A stretch of 64,000 bases of DNA from Sequoia sempervirens (GCA_007258455.2 VDFB02000003.1:46193889-46257888), one strand, 5' to 3'. Counted from the first letter of the stretch, positions 22,288-32,866 are shown. The notes: generated by a model from the sequence alone, not told the origin. Numbers and translations are program-made.

Positions 22288-24153
22288 CTATACCCTGCTG
22301 ACCCACTTCTGCTGCCTCTCATTCAAATCCCTCTGCTCCAAGAAGTATCTGAGACTGTTGTGATCGGTCCTCACCACAAACTTCCCTCCAACTAAGTACT
22401 GTCTGAATTTCGCCAAGGCATGCATAATGGCGAGCATCTCCTTATCATAGATGGAGTATAGTCTCTCAGGTCCCCTCAACTTACGGCTCTCAAAAGCTAT
22501 AGGGTGTCTGTTTTGCATCAACATTGCTCCTATGCCCTCACCTGAAGCATCACACTCCAAAACAAATGGCTGTGTGAAATCTGGAAGTGCCAATACCGGG
22601 CAACTACTCATCACTTGCTTGAGCTTATCAAAAGCTCGTTGTGCCTCCTCTAACCAACTAAATGCACCTTTCTTTGTCAAATCTGTCAAAGGTGCTCCCA
22701 ACTGTGAAAATCCCCTCACAAACCGCCTATAGTAACTACACAATCTAAAGAAGCCTCGCAACTCTGTGAGTGTCCTAGGTGGTGGCCAATCAAGTATCGC
22801 CAATATCTTCTCCTGATGGACCTGTACTCCCTCTGCACTGATCACATGCCCCAAATACAATATCTCTCTAAGGCCAAATTCGCATTTTGAAGCCTTAGCG
22901 TAGAGTGACTGCTCCTCCATGATACTCAAGACCTCGTCAAGATGTCTCAAGTGCTCCTCCCAAGTCCGACTATAAATGAGCAAGTCATTAAAGAACACCA
23001 ATAAGAATTTACACAACTTCTTATTGAATATATGATTCATGCAGGATTGAAATGTGGCAGGTGCATTTGTCAACCCAAATGGCATGACCAAGAACTCATA
23101 GTGCCCATAATGACAACGAAATGCTATTTTGTGTATGTCCTGCTCTCTAACCCTTATCTGATGATACCCTGAACGAAGATCAATCTTCGAGAAATACACT
23201 GCTCCATGAAGTTCATCCAACAGCTCATCTATCCTGGGTATAGGGTACCTGTTCTTGATGGTTTTCTTATTAAAAGATCAGTAATCGATGCACATCCACA
23301 TGGTTCCATCCTTCTTCACCAAGACCACAGAAGAAGCGAATGGACTGGAGCTCGGTCTAATGTGTCCCATCTCAAGCAATTCTTTGATTGCTTTCTCGAT
23401 CTCATCCTTGAATTTCTTAGGATGACGATAGGGGGTAGTGATCACTGGTTTGGCCCCCTCCTCTAGCTCAATGGTATGCTCAAAACCACGATCAGGTGGT
23501 CTCCCTGGAGGTATCTCTCCAAAAACCCTATCATGTTTACCCAATAGCTCCTGAATGTCAACATGATATGGCTGCTCTGAATCTGAAGACTCTTTGGTGG
23601 TGATCAAACACTTTGCTGCCCAAGCTAAGTCATCATGCTGAAAAATGCTCTCCATGCGTCTAGCAGACACAACCTTGGCTGATCCATTAGTCATGCCTCT
23701 AAGCACCACTCGCTGTCCCTCTGTTGTCCTGAACTTGAGTTCCATGGTCTGAAAGTTCTGAGAATATTTCCCTAATGAGTGTAACCACTGAATCCCAAGT
23801 ATGGCATGAGTGTCACCCAAATCCACCACATAGAAGTCATCCGTAGCTGTGTAATTGCCCAAGGTAATAGGCAACTGTGGAACCCTCCGAGTGCATCTCA
23901 ATTTATAGCCATCTTCCACCATCACGTTAAATCCTTCAAAGTCCTCTGCGGGTAGCGTATGTTTCTCAACTAGGGCTGCATCAATAAAGTTGTGGGTTGC
24001 CCCACTATCAATCAACACACATATGCGATGTCCCTGTAAAACTCCTCTAACTCTAAAAGAGTTGAATCTAGGAGTGCCCGATAAGGTAGCAATGATACCA
24101 CTCTTACCCTCTCCCTGAGGCTGCTCCTCATCTGAACTGCTGTCATCACTATC
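22288..24153 (-). pseudogene. Chromovirus protease, reverse transcriptase and RNase H
   Basis: One reading frame with two stops. The protease has the intact LIDSGATHNF site near 24015 and ILGIQWL. RT follows with RHPKKFKDEIEK, SSVVLVKKDGTMWMCIDY, then a TGA at 23280-23278 where Arg (CGA) is usual, then [29 protein letters not shown] and FFNDLLIYS, where the first catalytic Asp reads Asn (22989-22987). RNase H has [22 protein letters not shown] and [15 protein letters not shown] at 22290-22288 replaces the usual CAG before AYDFD. The DSG protease site is intact, unlike the older fragment at 2665. Confidence 0.93.
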
Positions 24154-25411
24154 CTAAGAAGGCTCGTCATCACTGCTGTCATCCTCAGTCACAACCTCGA
24201 TAAGGTGAGCCTTGCCCTTTCCTAGGCAACGGTGACCTGGCTCCCAACGTTCCTTGCAATGGTAACAAAATCCCCTTAATTCTGCATTCCTTGCGATACT
24301 CCTCATCTGGATCACTTTTCTTGTTTCCCTTTTTCTGAAAAGGCTTCTTGCCCTTGTTCTTCTGAGGGACAAAAGGTTTAGAAGAGATTTTGTTGTCAGG
24401 TGTCGAGAACTCCATGTCTCTCGCCCTAGTGATTGCATCCTGTAGGGAATTGGATATGAAAGCCTTAATCCAACCACGAAGTGGTTCGGATAGACCCTCA
24501 ATAAAGAGCATAACCAACCTCTGCTCTGAAATATCTATCACCATAACTGCCAATCGCTGAAACTCTGAGATATATGTGTCTACTAATCCACTCTGCTTAA
24601 GCTGCGCTAACTCCCAGAAATGAAGCTCTGGATCCTTCTGATCAAATCTGTCCATAATTCTCTGTGTGAACTCCAAATAGGAAGTGATGTTGGCATGCCC
24701 TAAAGTGACAAGCCCATGATACCACCACTCATGTGCCTCACTATCCAAGTGTAGCGTAGCATACTTAATAGCCTCTGTCTCCAACATGGGGTTTAGCTGG
24801 AAATAAGTGTCCAACTTTTGTACCCATGCTCTGGCTGTGCATTTACTAGACCCGTCAAAGGAAGGGATCGTGAGTTTTCCAACCTTGCGTTGTAGATCCT
24901 GGTTCTGCTGTCCTCTATTGTTGTTTATGGGTCTATTCCTATACTTGATAGTGCAAAAATCCGCCAATGACATGGCAGCATGAAATTCATCTCCCAACGA
25001 TTGATATTCTCTCAAATAATCTGTAAATCCCTCTCCTTGTGCTTGCTGCTCTTGATTTCCAGCAGGCTGACCTCCCAAGAATTGAGGCATGAGAGGCCTC
25101 GGAGTCACCCTACTAGCTGTCCTAGCATGGTTATGCACTGGTATATTGGTATTGATGGCCTCTACATTGTTATCATGACCGTTTGTCCCATTGTTACCAT
25201 TATTCCTATCACCCAAGAGCTGGTTTAAGAGCTGAGCTATCTGTTGTTGACCTCTAGATAGGTCATTGAGAATCTGTTGAGTGCTACCCTCGGGTATGTC
25301 ATGCCTATCACCCATGATATCTTCTTCAGATGATGAATCGGTATCAAAAGGACCAAAACCTCTTCTCCTTTCTCTTATGTATGTTATAAACTCTCGATTA
25401 TCAGGATTCAT
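24154..25411 (-). pseudogene. Chromovirus gag
   Basis: ATG at 25411, about 36 bp after the PBS. Gag runs about 380 residues in this frame: an acidic N-terminus, a Gln/Asn-rich segment with NNGNNGTNG, and the retrotransposon gag domain (FDGSSKCTARAWVQKL...WWYHGL). It shifts frame within a run of four G at about 24275-24272. The shifted frame gives the zinc knuckle CYHCKERWEPGHRC and an acidic linker ending at TAG 24156-24154. The shift falls inside gag, upstream of the knuckle, so I read it as a mutation, not a programmed gag-pol shift. Confidence 0.9.
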
Positions 25412-25446
25412 AACATCCCACTACCACACAAGCGGGCAGGAAGCAA

Positions 25447-25458
25447 GCTCTGATACCA
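25447..25458 (-). other. Chromovirus primer binding site
   Basis: On the minus strand TGGTATCAGAGC, one base after the 5' LTR. It is complementary to initiator tRNA-Met. Confidence 0.93.
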
Positions 25459-25459
25459 C

Positions 25460-27280
25460 TGTAAGGTTCCTTGTAATTTCTGACTTAATTTTCTGATTTC
25501 AAGCGTTTGGATTTTTATCAAACAGTGTACTGAATATTGCCTTGACTGATATAATTTTCTGCCAGTAACTTCCCCTTGAAATGGAGTGTATTTGGTATTC
25601 AATTTGTTTGGTTTGAAAGGGGCTCGTTGGGCTGTTAGTTCATATAAACCACATGGAATAGATTGCATGCATGAAATATAAACAAAGCTTATGGAATGTA
25701 AGGAATCAACATCTACGTTGCACAATTCAAGTAGACAGTATGTCAGCCACACATATATCAACACTTCATTTGAATAGGTCAAAATGATTAATGGACTCCT
25801 ATATGATAACAAACTGCCCAGACTTACACCCAGTCACCTTAATCTCAGAAACACAAATGAAATCAGATCATTTACGTTAATGAAAAGACCAAGCAATTAA
25901 AGACCCCAATCTGCACCATATGCTGACTCTAGGAAAGACTATTTCCGAGCATTGTATACATATATGATAAAATAGAAACTACCCAGGAATTTGCAGCAGC
26001 TAAATGTAGGTTTGCTCCTTTTAGTAGGGCTACACACCATGGCTTCCAGAAAATTTATTACAGACCTGATTGAAATATAATGTGAGCAGCTAGGGCAACT
26101 TTGATGGATTGTTTCATGAGAAAACGGTGCTTAGATTGACCTTACGAAAGTGCAGAACATATAACAACAATTAAAATGCAATTACAAGAGATTCCCAACT
26201 TGTATTTAGCACCTGGGAATCTGATACGCACTTGTGAAAGACACAGATTGGAATTATTACTTGACAACAAGACACTTTATGAAAGAAACGACCAAGCCAT
26301 AACCCAGATTTATCAATGACATAACTTAGAAGGCGAAATACCACTCACAGTATGCTCCAGCACTGAAGAAGTGGTCTTATGAGGCAACTATAAGTCGTTC
26401 CAGTCTGGTAAAAATTGCTTGAGTCTGATATGGCACCCAACAACTCACTGTATTTCTGTTTCAACCTGAAGCCACCACGAGTTATGCTTCAATGATCACG
26501 TTTTTTTGCAAGGAGATGTTGTTGAAGGCGTTTCTTGCTTAGACAAGTCCGCGTCTACCTTAGAACTGCCCAAATTCTTCAAAAACGTGGCTGATTCAAG
26601 GATGTTTGCTGGTATTATTTGCGGCCCAAGATGTCTGAAGAAGCCACAACCCTAGGAGTTAAAAGATGCTCATAAACTCGTCTCCCTAAAAGCCCGAAAA
26701 TGTCATAAAACCAGGACTGCGAAAATCTGATATAAAGCCATATTTTGACTCGCCATTTCCCAAACTTCACTGCACCAAAATAATCACTTCGAAAACTAGC
26801 TAGGACTGATCTCTCACAGTCGAAGCAAGCTGTTAGGGTTCCAAACCCACGTCCAAGGAGATGCATTGAAAATGTTCATTCCCAAAAGGTGCGAATGAAT
26901 TCTCTATGCTTTTCTTTTGTATTCTTTCCTTCCAAAGAGACCCGACAAAACACTCTTTTTCATTTGATTTTCTCCCATTAAAATTATAAAGTGACATTTT
27001 CCAAATATTTCTTAAATTCGCCTTTTGCACCAAGTTAAAGTGACTTTTATAAAGTCCACTTAAAATAAATAATTCATTGATTCATTTTTGTCCGATTCAC
27101 ATAGTCACTTTATATGAAGATAATTTAATTAATTATTTAATATCACATTAAAAGAGTAGTTTTGAACCCATGTGATAATTAAACAATTAAATAAACGATT
27201 CCCTTTGACTTCGACACTTGCCCTTGGGAAATAGGAAGGCAAGGCGACACCCTGCTGGCTAGTAAGAAGGGAACATTACA
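25460..27280 (-). repeat. Chromovirus 5' LTR
   Basis: 1821 bp, starting TGTAATGTTCCC on the minus strand and ending CCTTACA. This is the full-length LTR version. It includes the segment deleted from the 3' LTR. Confidence 0.93.
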
Positions 27281-27285
27281 GAGAT

Positions 27286-28561
27286 TTATTATTGTTTCTA
27301 AAAATTTTATGTATTTAACGATAGGACCGTCATTCAAATAAAGACAAGGATATTTGCTCATAGCTGCACTTGGCCGTCTGGTGTGAAGACGTTTTGAATA
27401 CGACAATTCGATGCAAGACAAGGAAGCAAGATTGCCAAGTCACATCAGATAAGACAAAGGGTAGAGACGTATTTGCAAGTGCGAATTATATTAAAGTTCC
27501 TGGAGCTATCGGGTGCTGCTTCAATATTCTTGAAGAATATCACAGTAGATGCATTTGACGGGAATGCGTGGACTCCATCTTGTCAGGAGCTACTTGCAGG
27601 AAAAAGACGAAATCCAGTTCAAAGACGTCTTTAAATTTGAACATGCAGTTTGGTCAGGGAAATGACAATCATCATTTTAAAAGAGGTCGGTTGCTGCTAA
27701 GATAAAGACAATCGACGGAATTAAGAAAAGATGTCATTTTATTAACCAATCCACCGAGAGTCCAAAAAGTCACCTGTCGGGAGGTGCTTGGGATTTCCTA
27801 AAGTCGTGGCTCTTCACGTTCTTTGGACGCAGTGGGTTATCAGCCGGATAAGACAAAGTCCAGTCATCCAGCAATTTGGAAACTTAGTCAACGTTGCATA
27901 TCAAATTCCCTTTGAGAAGACGTATTTCTCCCGATGACATAGGCGCAGCTTTGAGACACCAAATAATAGCACGGCTTAGTGGATGAGATGATACGCATAG
28001 CAATTGAGGATGGAACCGCTGCCAACTGGCTACAGGTGGAGTCGATCTTGGTTTCTAGGTTCTCAATTCATTATTGAATTTGTATTTAGCTTTGTTTTGT
28101 TTGCTGGAATTAGAATTGGAGTTGGTATTGCCACCCAGTTGCATCGTTTTGGCAAGATATTGTTAGGTTGTCTATGTTGAAAATCATTTGTCACTGGAAG
28201 TAGCATGAATCTGAGATATATCATCTTGTATTCAGTTATAAATTGCATTTCTGGGTGAGCTTATGGCTGTTATTTTTTCTCAGAAGTGTTAATGTTGTGG
28301 GCATCTCCTATACACTGAAAGATCTATTTAGTACTGTGCTACATAATATTTGCAATCTGAAACACATTGAATACTCAGTCATAAGTCTACAGTATGTTTT
28401 GACATAAGATGGTCTTATCTCAAATTAATAGCAAATGCATCTATTCCTGAGGAATCGGTCTGAAATTGAAGATGTGATGTGCTAGTAATGTTTATATTTA
28501 ATTAAGCAACAAACTGTTTGTCGAAATGCTAGGTGAGCAGAATTGGTAAAATTGAAAGAAA
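27286..28561 (+). other. P2 leader, second part
   Basis: Continuation of the P2 internal region after the chromovirus. With 18490-19248 it gives a leader of about 2 kb before the PDS5-like start codon. No ORF with recognisable homology was found. Confidence 0.5.
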
Positions 28562-29645
28562 ATGAGTTCATGTAGTGGAGAAATAATGGAGTCAGGAGAT
28601 GGTAAATGGTTGGCCAGAATGCTCTATAAACAGGGTAATAAGCTTGGCCGTTTACATCAATCTAGATTTGATACATTGTGCATGTTGAATCGACTGGAAG
28701 AAATTTTAAGTTATGTAGAACAGTCACCTTCAACATTGCTTCAGATAGCATTGGTTCCTGCAGTGGAAGCTTTGAGAGGGCATAGGTACTTGAGACACAG
28801 TAACAGTGAAGTTAGGCTCATGGTTTCCCTCTGCATCAGTCAATTTTTGAGGATCACAGCCCCTCAAGTTACTTATGGCGCGAACCTCATGGGTGAGGTG
28901 TTTCAGCTGATTATTGATGGTATGGTTGGGATTGATGACATTGGTAGTCCTACATTTAGAAGAAAGGTTAAGTTATTGGAATTGATGGCACTGGTGAGGT
29001 CATGCATAGCCATGCTTGATTCTGACCAGCATGACTTGGTGTTACAGTTATTTAAACTCTTTGGTCCATCAGTTCAGGGCATGACAAGCGTATACAAGAT
29101 TACATGAGAGATATCATGACTTACATTGTTGATAATCTTGATAACATATCTCAGCCCATTATGACACTTCTCCTAGCAGTTCGCAAGCGAGAGAAATTGA
29201 CATCTCCAGCTGCTTATGTCTTGGTGTGTAGTGTCTTTGACTGGTGTAAAGACAAGTTGGGACCCTATTTGGTTGAGGAGGAGCAAGTGCAAGAAAAGAA
29301 GGTGAGTTTTGAAGAGAATATTGACATTATTAACGCTCAAAAAGTTGTTATCAGTCATGATAACAATTCTGATTTTTGTAACAGCAGTAGTAAAACTTTG
29401 CATCAGCTTGAGACAACAGTGATTACACATGTGCAAGATGTTACCAATGAGTTGTCACATGAAAATACTCAAGAAATGAGTACTAAAGATGCATTGTATG
29501 ACATGGATTCATGTCCTGGTAAATCTGATTCTTCTTATCAGACCTTAGAAAACGAATCAGAAAATTCATTTGATGACAATGAATCCCAAGATCATGATGT
29601 GGATGGACACGCAGTCACCTTGGAAGTGGAAGTGTGTGAAGATAC
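28562..29645 (+). pseudogene. PDS5-like: PDS5-like N-terminal HEAT region in retrotransposon P2 (copy 2)
   Basis: ATG at 28562. The first frame (28562-29107, 181 codons) has the plant PDS5 pattern: LARMLYKQGNKL, LEEILSYVEQSPSTLL, YLRHSNSEVRLMVSLCISQF, LRITAPQVTYG, then VRSCIAMLDS. It ends at TGA 29105, overlapping the next frame (ATG 29104) by four bases. PDS5-like sequence continues there (DIMTYIVDNLDNISQPIMTLLLAV, LVCSVFDWCKDKLGPYLVEE), so a small frameshift near 29095-29107 has split one ORF. An acidic Ser-rich linker follows. Identity to copy 1 is only about a third by eye. No introns are seen. Host PDS5 acts on chromatin-bound cohesin; what an element would gain from it is unknown. Confidence 0.88.
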
Positions 29646-31175
29646 TGTGAAGATGATGTTGAGCCATCCTATGAGGTACATAGCAGCAGTACCCTAGATG
29701 TTGAGGTGTGCATGGATGAAAGCACACATGATGCTGCTTATCATGAAGAGAGTGATGTTAACACAACCTCTTATCATAGTGCAGACTTTGTTTCGGAGAA
29801 CTTGCATAGGAGTCTTGAGTTTCAGAGATCTCATCGTTTGGTTGGGCAACTTAAGGTCAATGATAACATGATTGCTTCAGCTTTAGAGCATTTTGATGTT
29901 GCTCGACAGATGTTAGCTACGTATGGATGGGGTACTCCTATGTCAGATGAGCACGGTGATAGTAGCCTTTCCCTAGCAGAGTTCCATGAACTACGAGAAG
30001 CCATTAGGATAATGAAACATAATTACTTACAGTTATTAGCTGACAAGGATTATCTTCTCGAGTGGGATTGCACTTGCTACAATGCACTGAAGGGGAAGGA
30101 AGAGGAGGTTGACGAGCTCACTCATGAGCTTGAGGTGACTATGGACTCATTGCAGAGCGCCCAGTTGGCCCTTCAGGAGTCACAGTCACGGTTGGACGAG
30201 CTTACTGTGGAGTTGAGTTTGACACAGTCTCCACCAGCTGCAGATACAGTACAGTTACATATAGTGGCAGTCGGTGAGGATCATATATCCATGGCTTGTA
30301 GAGAGGATGTGGTAACATCCATGCCAGATATAGGGGCAATTGACTCAGTTGGGATGAGTACTTGGATTGAGAGCAGCAGAGGACCACATGTTACATTAGG
30401 TTCTCTTGTGGTCAGTACAATGACAAATGATGCAAGTTCGATAGTTGATAGCTCTTGTGTGGCTGTGGTGGATTCTTCAGAGAGTTGTGTGTTAGTACAC
30501 GACATTACTCCATCTTCACAGGGGACTCGTAGAGTGTCATTGGGTTGGGAATTTAGCTCTCATGTTGATTTGTTTCCATCTCCTGGAAGCAAATTTGTTA
30601 CTTCATCCCATGCAGCTGATTTTGGATGCCAGCTTCTTGTTTTTCAAAGTCAAAGGGATCAGCTGCTTGATTTGAGTGTTGTTAGTGATGAGCCATTGAT
30701 CGAGGTTGGAGCATTTTACCGCGATTGCATAGTGAGGAGTGCTCATCATTTTTCTTTTGATCCACACATGAAGGACTTGATAATGCATCGGTGTGGATTG
30801 GCTCCAGGATTATACCATCCTTTGTGGGAAGGGTATTCACCTTCTTTAGTAGATGAAGTCAGTAGCTGCAAGTACCTAAGTCTGTCATTTGTGGGGGATT
30901 ACTTGCAGAGTCAGCACATCCATGGGAGTCTACCAGAGGATGGAGATAGTTGTTGTGACACAAACATTTTCAGATGTTCATATCTCCATAGTACGGATGG
31001 ATGTGTGTACAGATTATATTGGGATCCAGGTGGTACAGAGTTATTGTTGCAGTTTGGATGGGTCCCATGGGTTTACTTCACCATTCTCAGCATGGTGAAG
31101 TTGAGATCGGTTTTACACAAAGGAAGTCGGAGGGTATTAGACATGGTAGACTTCCATTCTGGGTTTGGGATCTAG
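29646..31175 (+). CDS. Long coiled-coil ORF downstream of PDS5-like region in P2, function unknown
   Basis: About 510 codons open in one frame from about 29646 to TAG 31173-31175; the first ATG is at 29712. It follows the PDS5-like part after a second frameshift near 29645, and probably belongs to the same protein. Visible parts are an acidic Ser/Thr-rich start, a helical Leu-rich segment (FHELREAIRIMKHNYLQLLADKDYLLEW), a heptad-like coiled coil (EEEVDELTHELEVTMDSLQ..LDELTVEL, about 30090-30215), a low-complexity middle, and a C-terminal domain with conserved-looking Trp, Cys and His. I recognise no enzyme or gag motif. It ends about 125 bp before the polypurine tract, so it is the 3'-most coding part of the element. 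It could be a gag-like structural protein, but nothing proves that. Confidence 0.55.
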   Translation, partial: CEDDVEPSYEVHSSSTLDVEVCMDESTHDAAYHEESDVNTTSYHSADFVSENLHRSLEFQRSHRLVGQLKVNDNMIASALEHFDVARQMLATYGWGTPMSDEHGDSSLSLAEFHELREAIRIMKHNYLQLLADKDYLLEWDCTCYNALKGKEEEVDELTHELEVTMDSLQSAQLALQESQSRLDELTVELSLTQSPPAADTVQLHIVAVGEDHISMACREDVVTSMPDIGAIDSVGMSTWIESSRGPHVTLGSLVVSTMTNDASSIVDSSCVAVVDSSESCVLVHDITPSSQGTRRVSLGWEFSSHVDLFPSPGSKFVTSSHAADFGCQLLVFQSQRDQLLDLSVVSDEPLIEVGAFYRDCIVRSAHHFSFDPHMKDLIMHRCGLAPGLYHPLWEGYSPSLVDEVSSCKYLSLSFVGDYLQSQHIHGSLPEDGDSCCDTNIFRCSYLHSTDGCVYRLYWDPGGTELLLQFGWVPWVYFTILSMVKLRSVLHKGSRRVLDMVDFHSGFGI

Positions 31176-31301
31176 GGATAGCTTGCGCAGTTGTGTTTTT
31201 GTTGATGCTACAGGATACAGTTAGAGATGTGTGGGATACTTCACAGTTCTTCTTTTGGGCCTTCCGAGGAGTTGGGTTTCTTTGCAGTAGAGATTTCTTG
31301 A

Positions 31302-31328
31302 GGACAAGCAATTTAAGGGAGGACGGAC
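31302..31328 (+). other. P2 polypurine tract
   Basis: GGACAAGCAATTT at 31302-31314 and GGGAGGAC at 31317-31324, immediately upstream of the 3' LTR. Both blocks match the chromovirus PPT. Confidence 0.85.
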
Positions 31329-32366
31329 TGTAATGTCCCCAATTTTGCGAGCATCAGAGTTTGGTGGATTTAGCCTATTCCTAGCCCTCGTAGGCTAATA
31401 TGTCTAGTTAGAGGGTCTCTTTTGGCGGTGATCAGAGGAATCTCTCCTTTAGCATCTCATGTGGGTTCAAGTAGCCTTCAGTTGATTCAGTTTCATATAC
31501 TTACTATTTATAGTAAGTCAGTCGACAAGCAATTCTATTTATAGCAGGGCACCTAAAGTTCACATGTTGGCAGTGTCAATTCCCAAATTCAGTTGAGTTG
31601 GTGAAATAAGGAGTTTTGCCTAAGTTATAACATTTAATTATTATTAAAGGTGACTTTACTAATAATTAATATTTTAATATTATATTATAACATTATATTT
31701 GCACTTTATGACTTGAGGGTCCATTCATCATTAAAAAGGGGGCCATTTTAATTAATTACTTGAGCGCCAATTTCAAGGACATTTTAATATTCCAAAGTGC
31801 AAACATTATATTATTTTAAAATGATTTAAAAGGAAAATTGGAGGGGATTGGCCTACTATCTTTTATCCCACATTGGTGAGAAAAGTGTATGAGCTCCTCC
31901 AGGAAAAGTATAAAAGAATCTTAAGGGGCTCATTTGGGGACATTCAGAATTGATTACTTGGTATTTGTTTGATAATTTCTCATTGGCGTTTGGGGAAGGA
32001 AGCCCGAGGGTTTTTGCCAGCGTATCGGCTTTGGAGAACGAAAACTCTCCATTGTATCAGCATTATGAGGTTGTGAAATATCAGCTGAAGGTGCTCACTG
32101 TTGGCTTCGTCCAGAAGTCGAGTCTATACTTCATCAGATTTATTGCTTCAGATCTACAGGAGATTGTATTTCCGGGTATGCACATATTTGTAAAAGTTTT
32201 GAAAAGGAAATCAATAAATTAATTGCATTGTTGCAGTAGGGTTTATGTTTACATTTCTTGTATTTGATTTTTTGACTAGCAATCTGTGAGAAAATACGAA
32301 AAAAATTACAAACCCTAGTCTTTCAGTATCAGTTTTCAGAAGTTAGAGACGGATAGGTCTCTTACA
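31329..32366 (+). repeat. P2 3' LTR
   Basis: 1038 bp, TGTAATGTCCCC...TCTCTTACA. It is followed by the TSD copy CTCTC. The TATA box TATAAAAG lies at 31909-31916 and the dyad ACTTACTA...TAGTAAGT at about 31500-31519. Confidence 0.93.
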
Positions 32367-32409
32367 CTCTCCTAGGGCTTCCTCACTGTGGTTTAGCATA
32401 CCACCTTCA

Positions 32410-32720
32410 AGGGTTTCCTTGTTTTGTCAACATACCCTTCTTGGGGCTTCCTCGCTTTGAATCAAGTTACCTTCCTAGGGCATGCTCACCTTGATACCAA
32501 ATGTTGGAAGAATTAATGAATAGAGTTTGAGAGAATTGGATGGCAGAAACTTCAATGAGTGTAGTTTCCTTGTTTTGAATCAACATACCCTTCTTGGGGC
32601 TTCCTCACCTTGAATCAAGTTACCCTTCCTAGGGCATCTTCACGCTAATACCAAATGTTGGAAGAATTAATGCACACAGTTTGAGAGAATTAAATGGTAC
32701 ACACTTCAATGAATGTGGGT
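32410..32720 (+). repeat. Tandem duplication, two units of about 155 bp
   Basis: The block from TTTCCTTGTTTTG through CTTCTTGGGGCTTCCTC, ATACCAAATGTTGGAAGAAT to CTTCAATGA occurs twice, offset about 154 bp (TGTTGGAAGAATTAATG at about 32503 and 32657). Confidence 0.8.
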
Positions 32721-32866
32721 TGTATTTATTATCGAATGGGGAAGTTACAAGATAGATCTAACTTGCATTATAAGTTAACTCTTAGACATAACTAAATGAT
32801 GTCATTACATCATTAACATACATCACTTAACATAAATAGTCTAACATTAAAATATATCTAATATTT
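32656..32866 (-). mobile_element. Short Copia-like LTR, minus orientation
   Basis: On the minus strand it starts near ATTAGATATATTTTAATG and ends in TTCTTCCAACA, followed by TTTGGTATTA, a degraded initiator-Met PBS. The duplicate at 32503 keeps TTTGGTATCA. A second degenerate copy is at 14632-14850. No coding region accompanies either copy. Confidence 0.6.

Larger units (their letters stand above)
19249..27280 (-). mobile_element. Complete Ty3/gypsy chromovirus nested in P2
   Basis: 8032-bp element on the minus strand with a perfect 5-bp target duplication GAGAT (19244-19248 and 27281-27285). The 5' LTR is 27280-25460, PBS 25458-25447, gag-pol 25411 to about 20767, PPT at 20773-20747 and the 3' LTR 20746-19249. 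The C-terminal chromodomain and GPY/F module place it among chromoviruses. I counted by eye about 30 LTR mismatches (about 2 percent), so it is younger than its P2 host. Premature stops and one frameshift make it non-functional as it stands. Confidence 0.95.
17446..32366 (+). mobile_element. Complete non-autonomous LTR retrotransposon carrying a PDS5-like gene (family P2)
   Basis: Two LTRs (17446-18476 and 31329-32366) lie in direct orientation, each TGTAATGTCCCC...TCTCTTACA. They are flanked by the perfect target duplication CTCTC (17441-17445 and 32367-32371). A PBS at 18478 and a polypurine tract at 31302-31328 complete the structure. The element is 14921 bp, or about 6.9 kb once the nested chromovirus (19249-27280 plus one TSD) is removed. 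The internal region has no gag, protease, RT or integrase that I can recognise. It holds a PDS5-like ORF and a long coiled-coil ORF (28562-31175). I counted by eye about 35 LTR mismatches (roughly 3 to 4 percent), more than in the nested chromovirus, as expected for the older insertion. Confidence 0.93.

Noticed and set aside
24154..24501. Programmed gag-pol frameshift in the chromovirus
   Set aside because: The shift is inside gag, before the zinc knuckle, at a GGGG run, with no slippery-site layout. A mutation is simpler.
29104..29107. ATGA overlap as translational coupling between two genes
   Set aside because: PDS5-like homology runs straight across it, so it is a frameshift in one ORF; such coupling is not expected in a plant.
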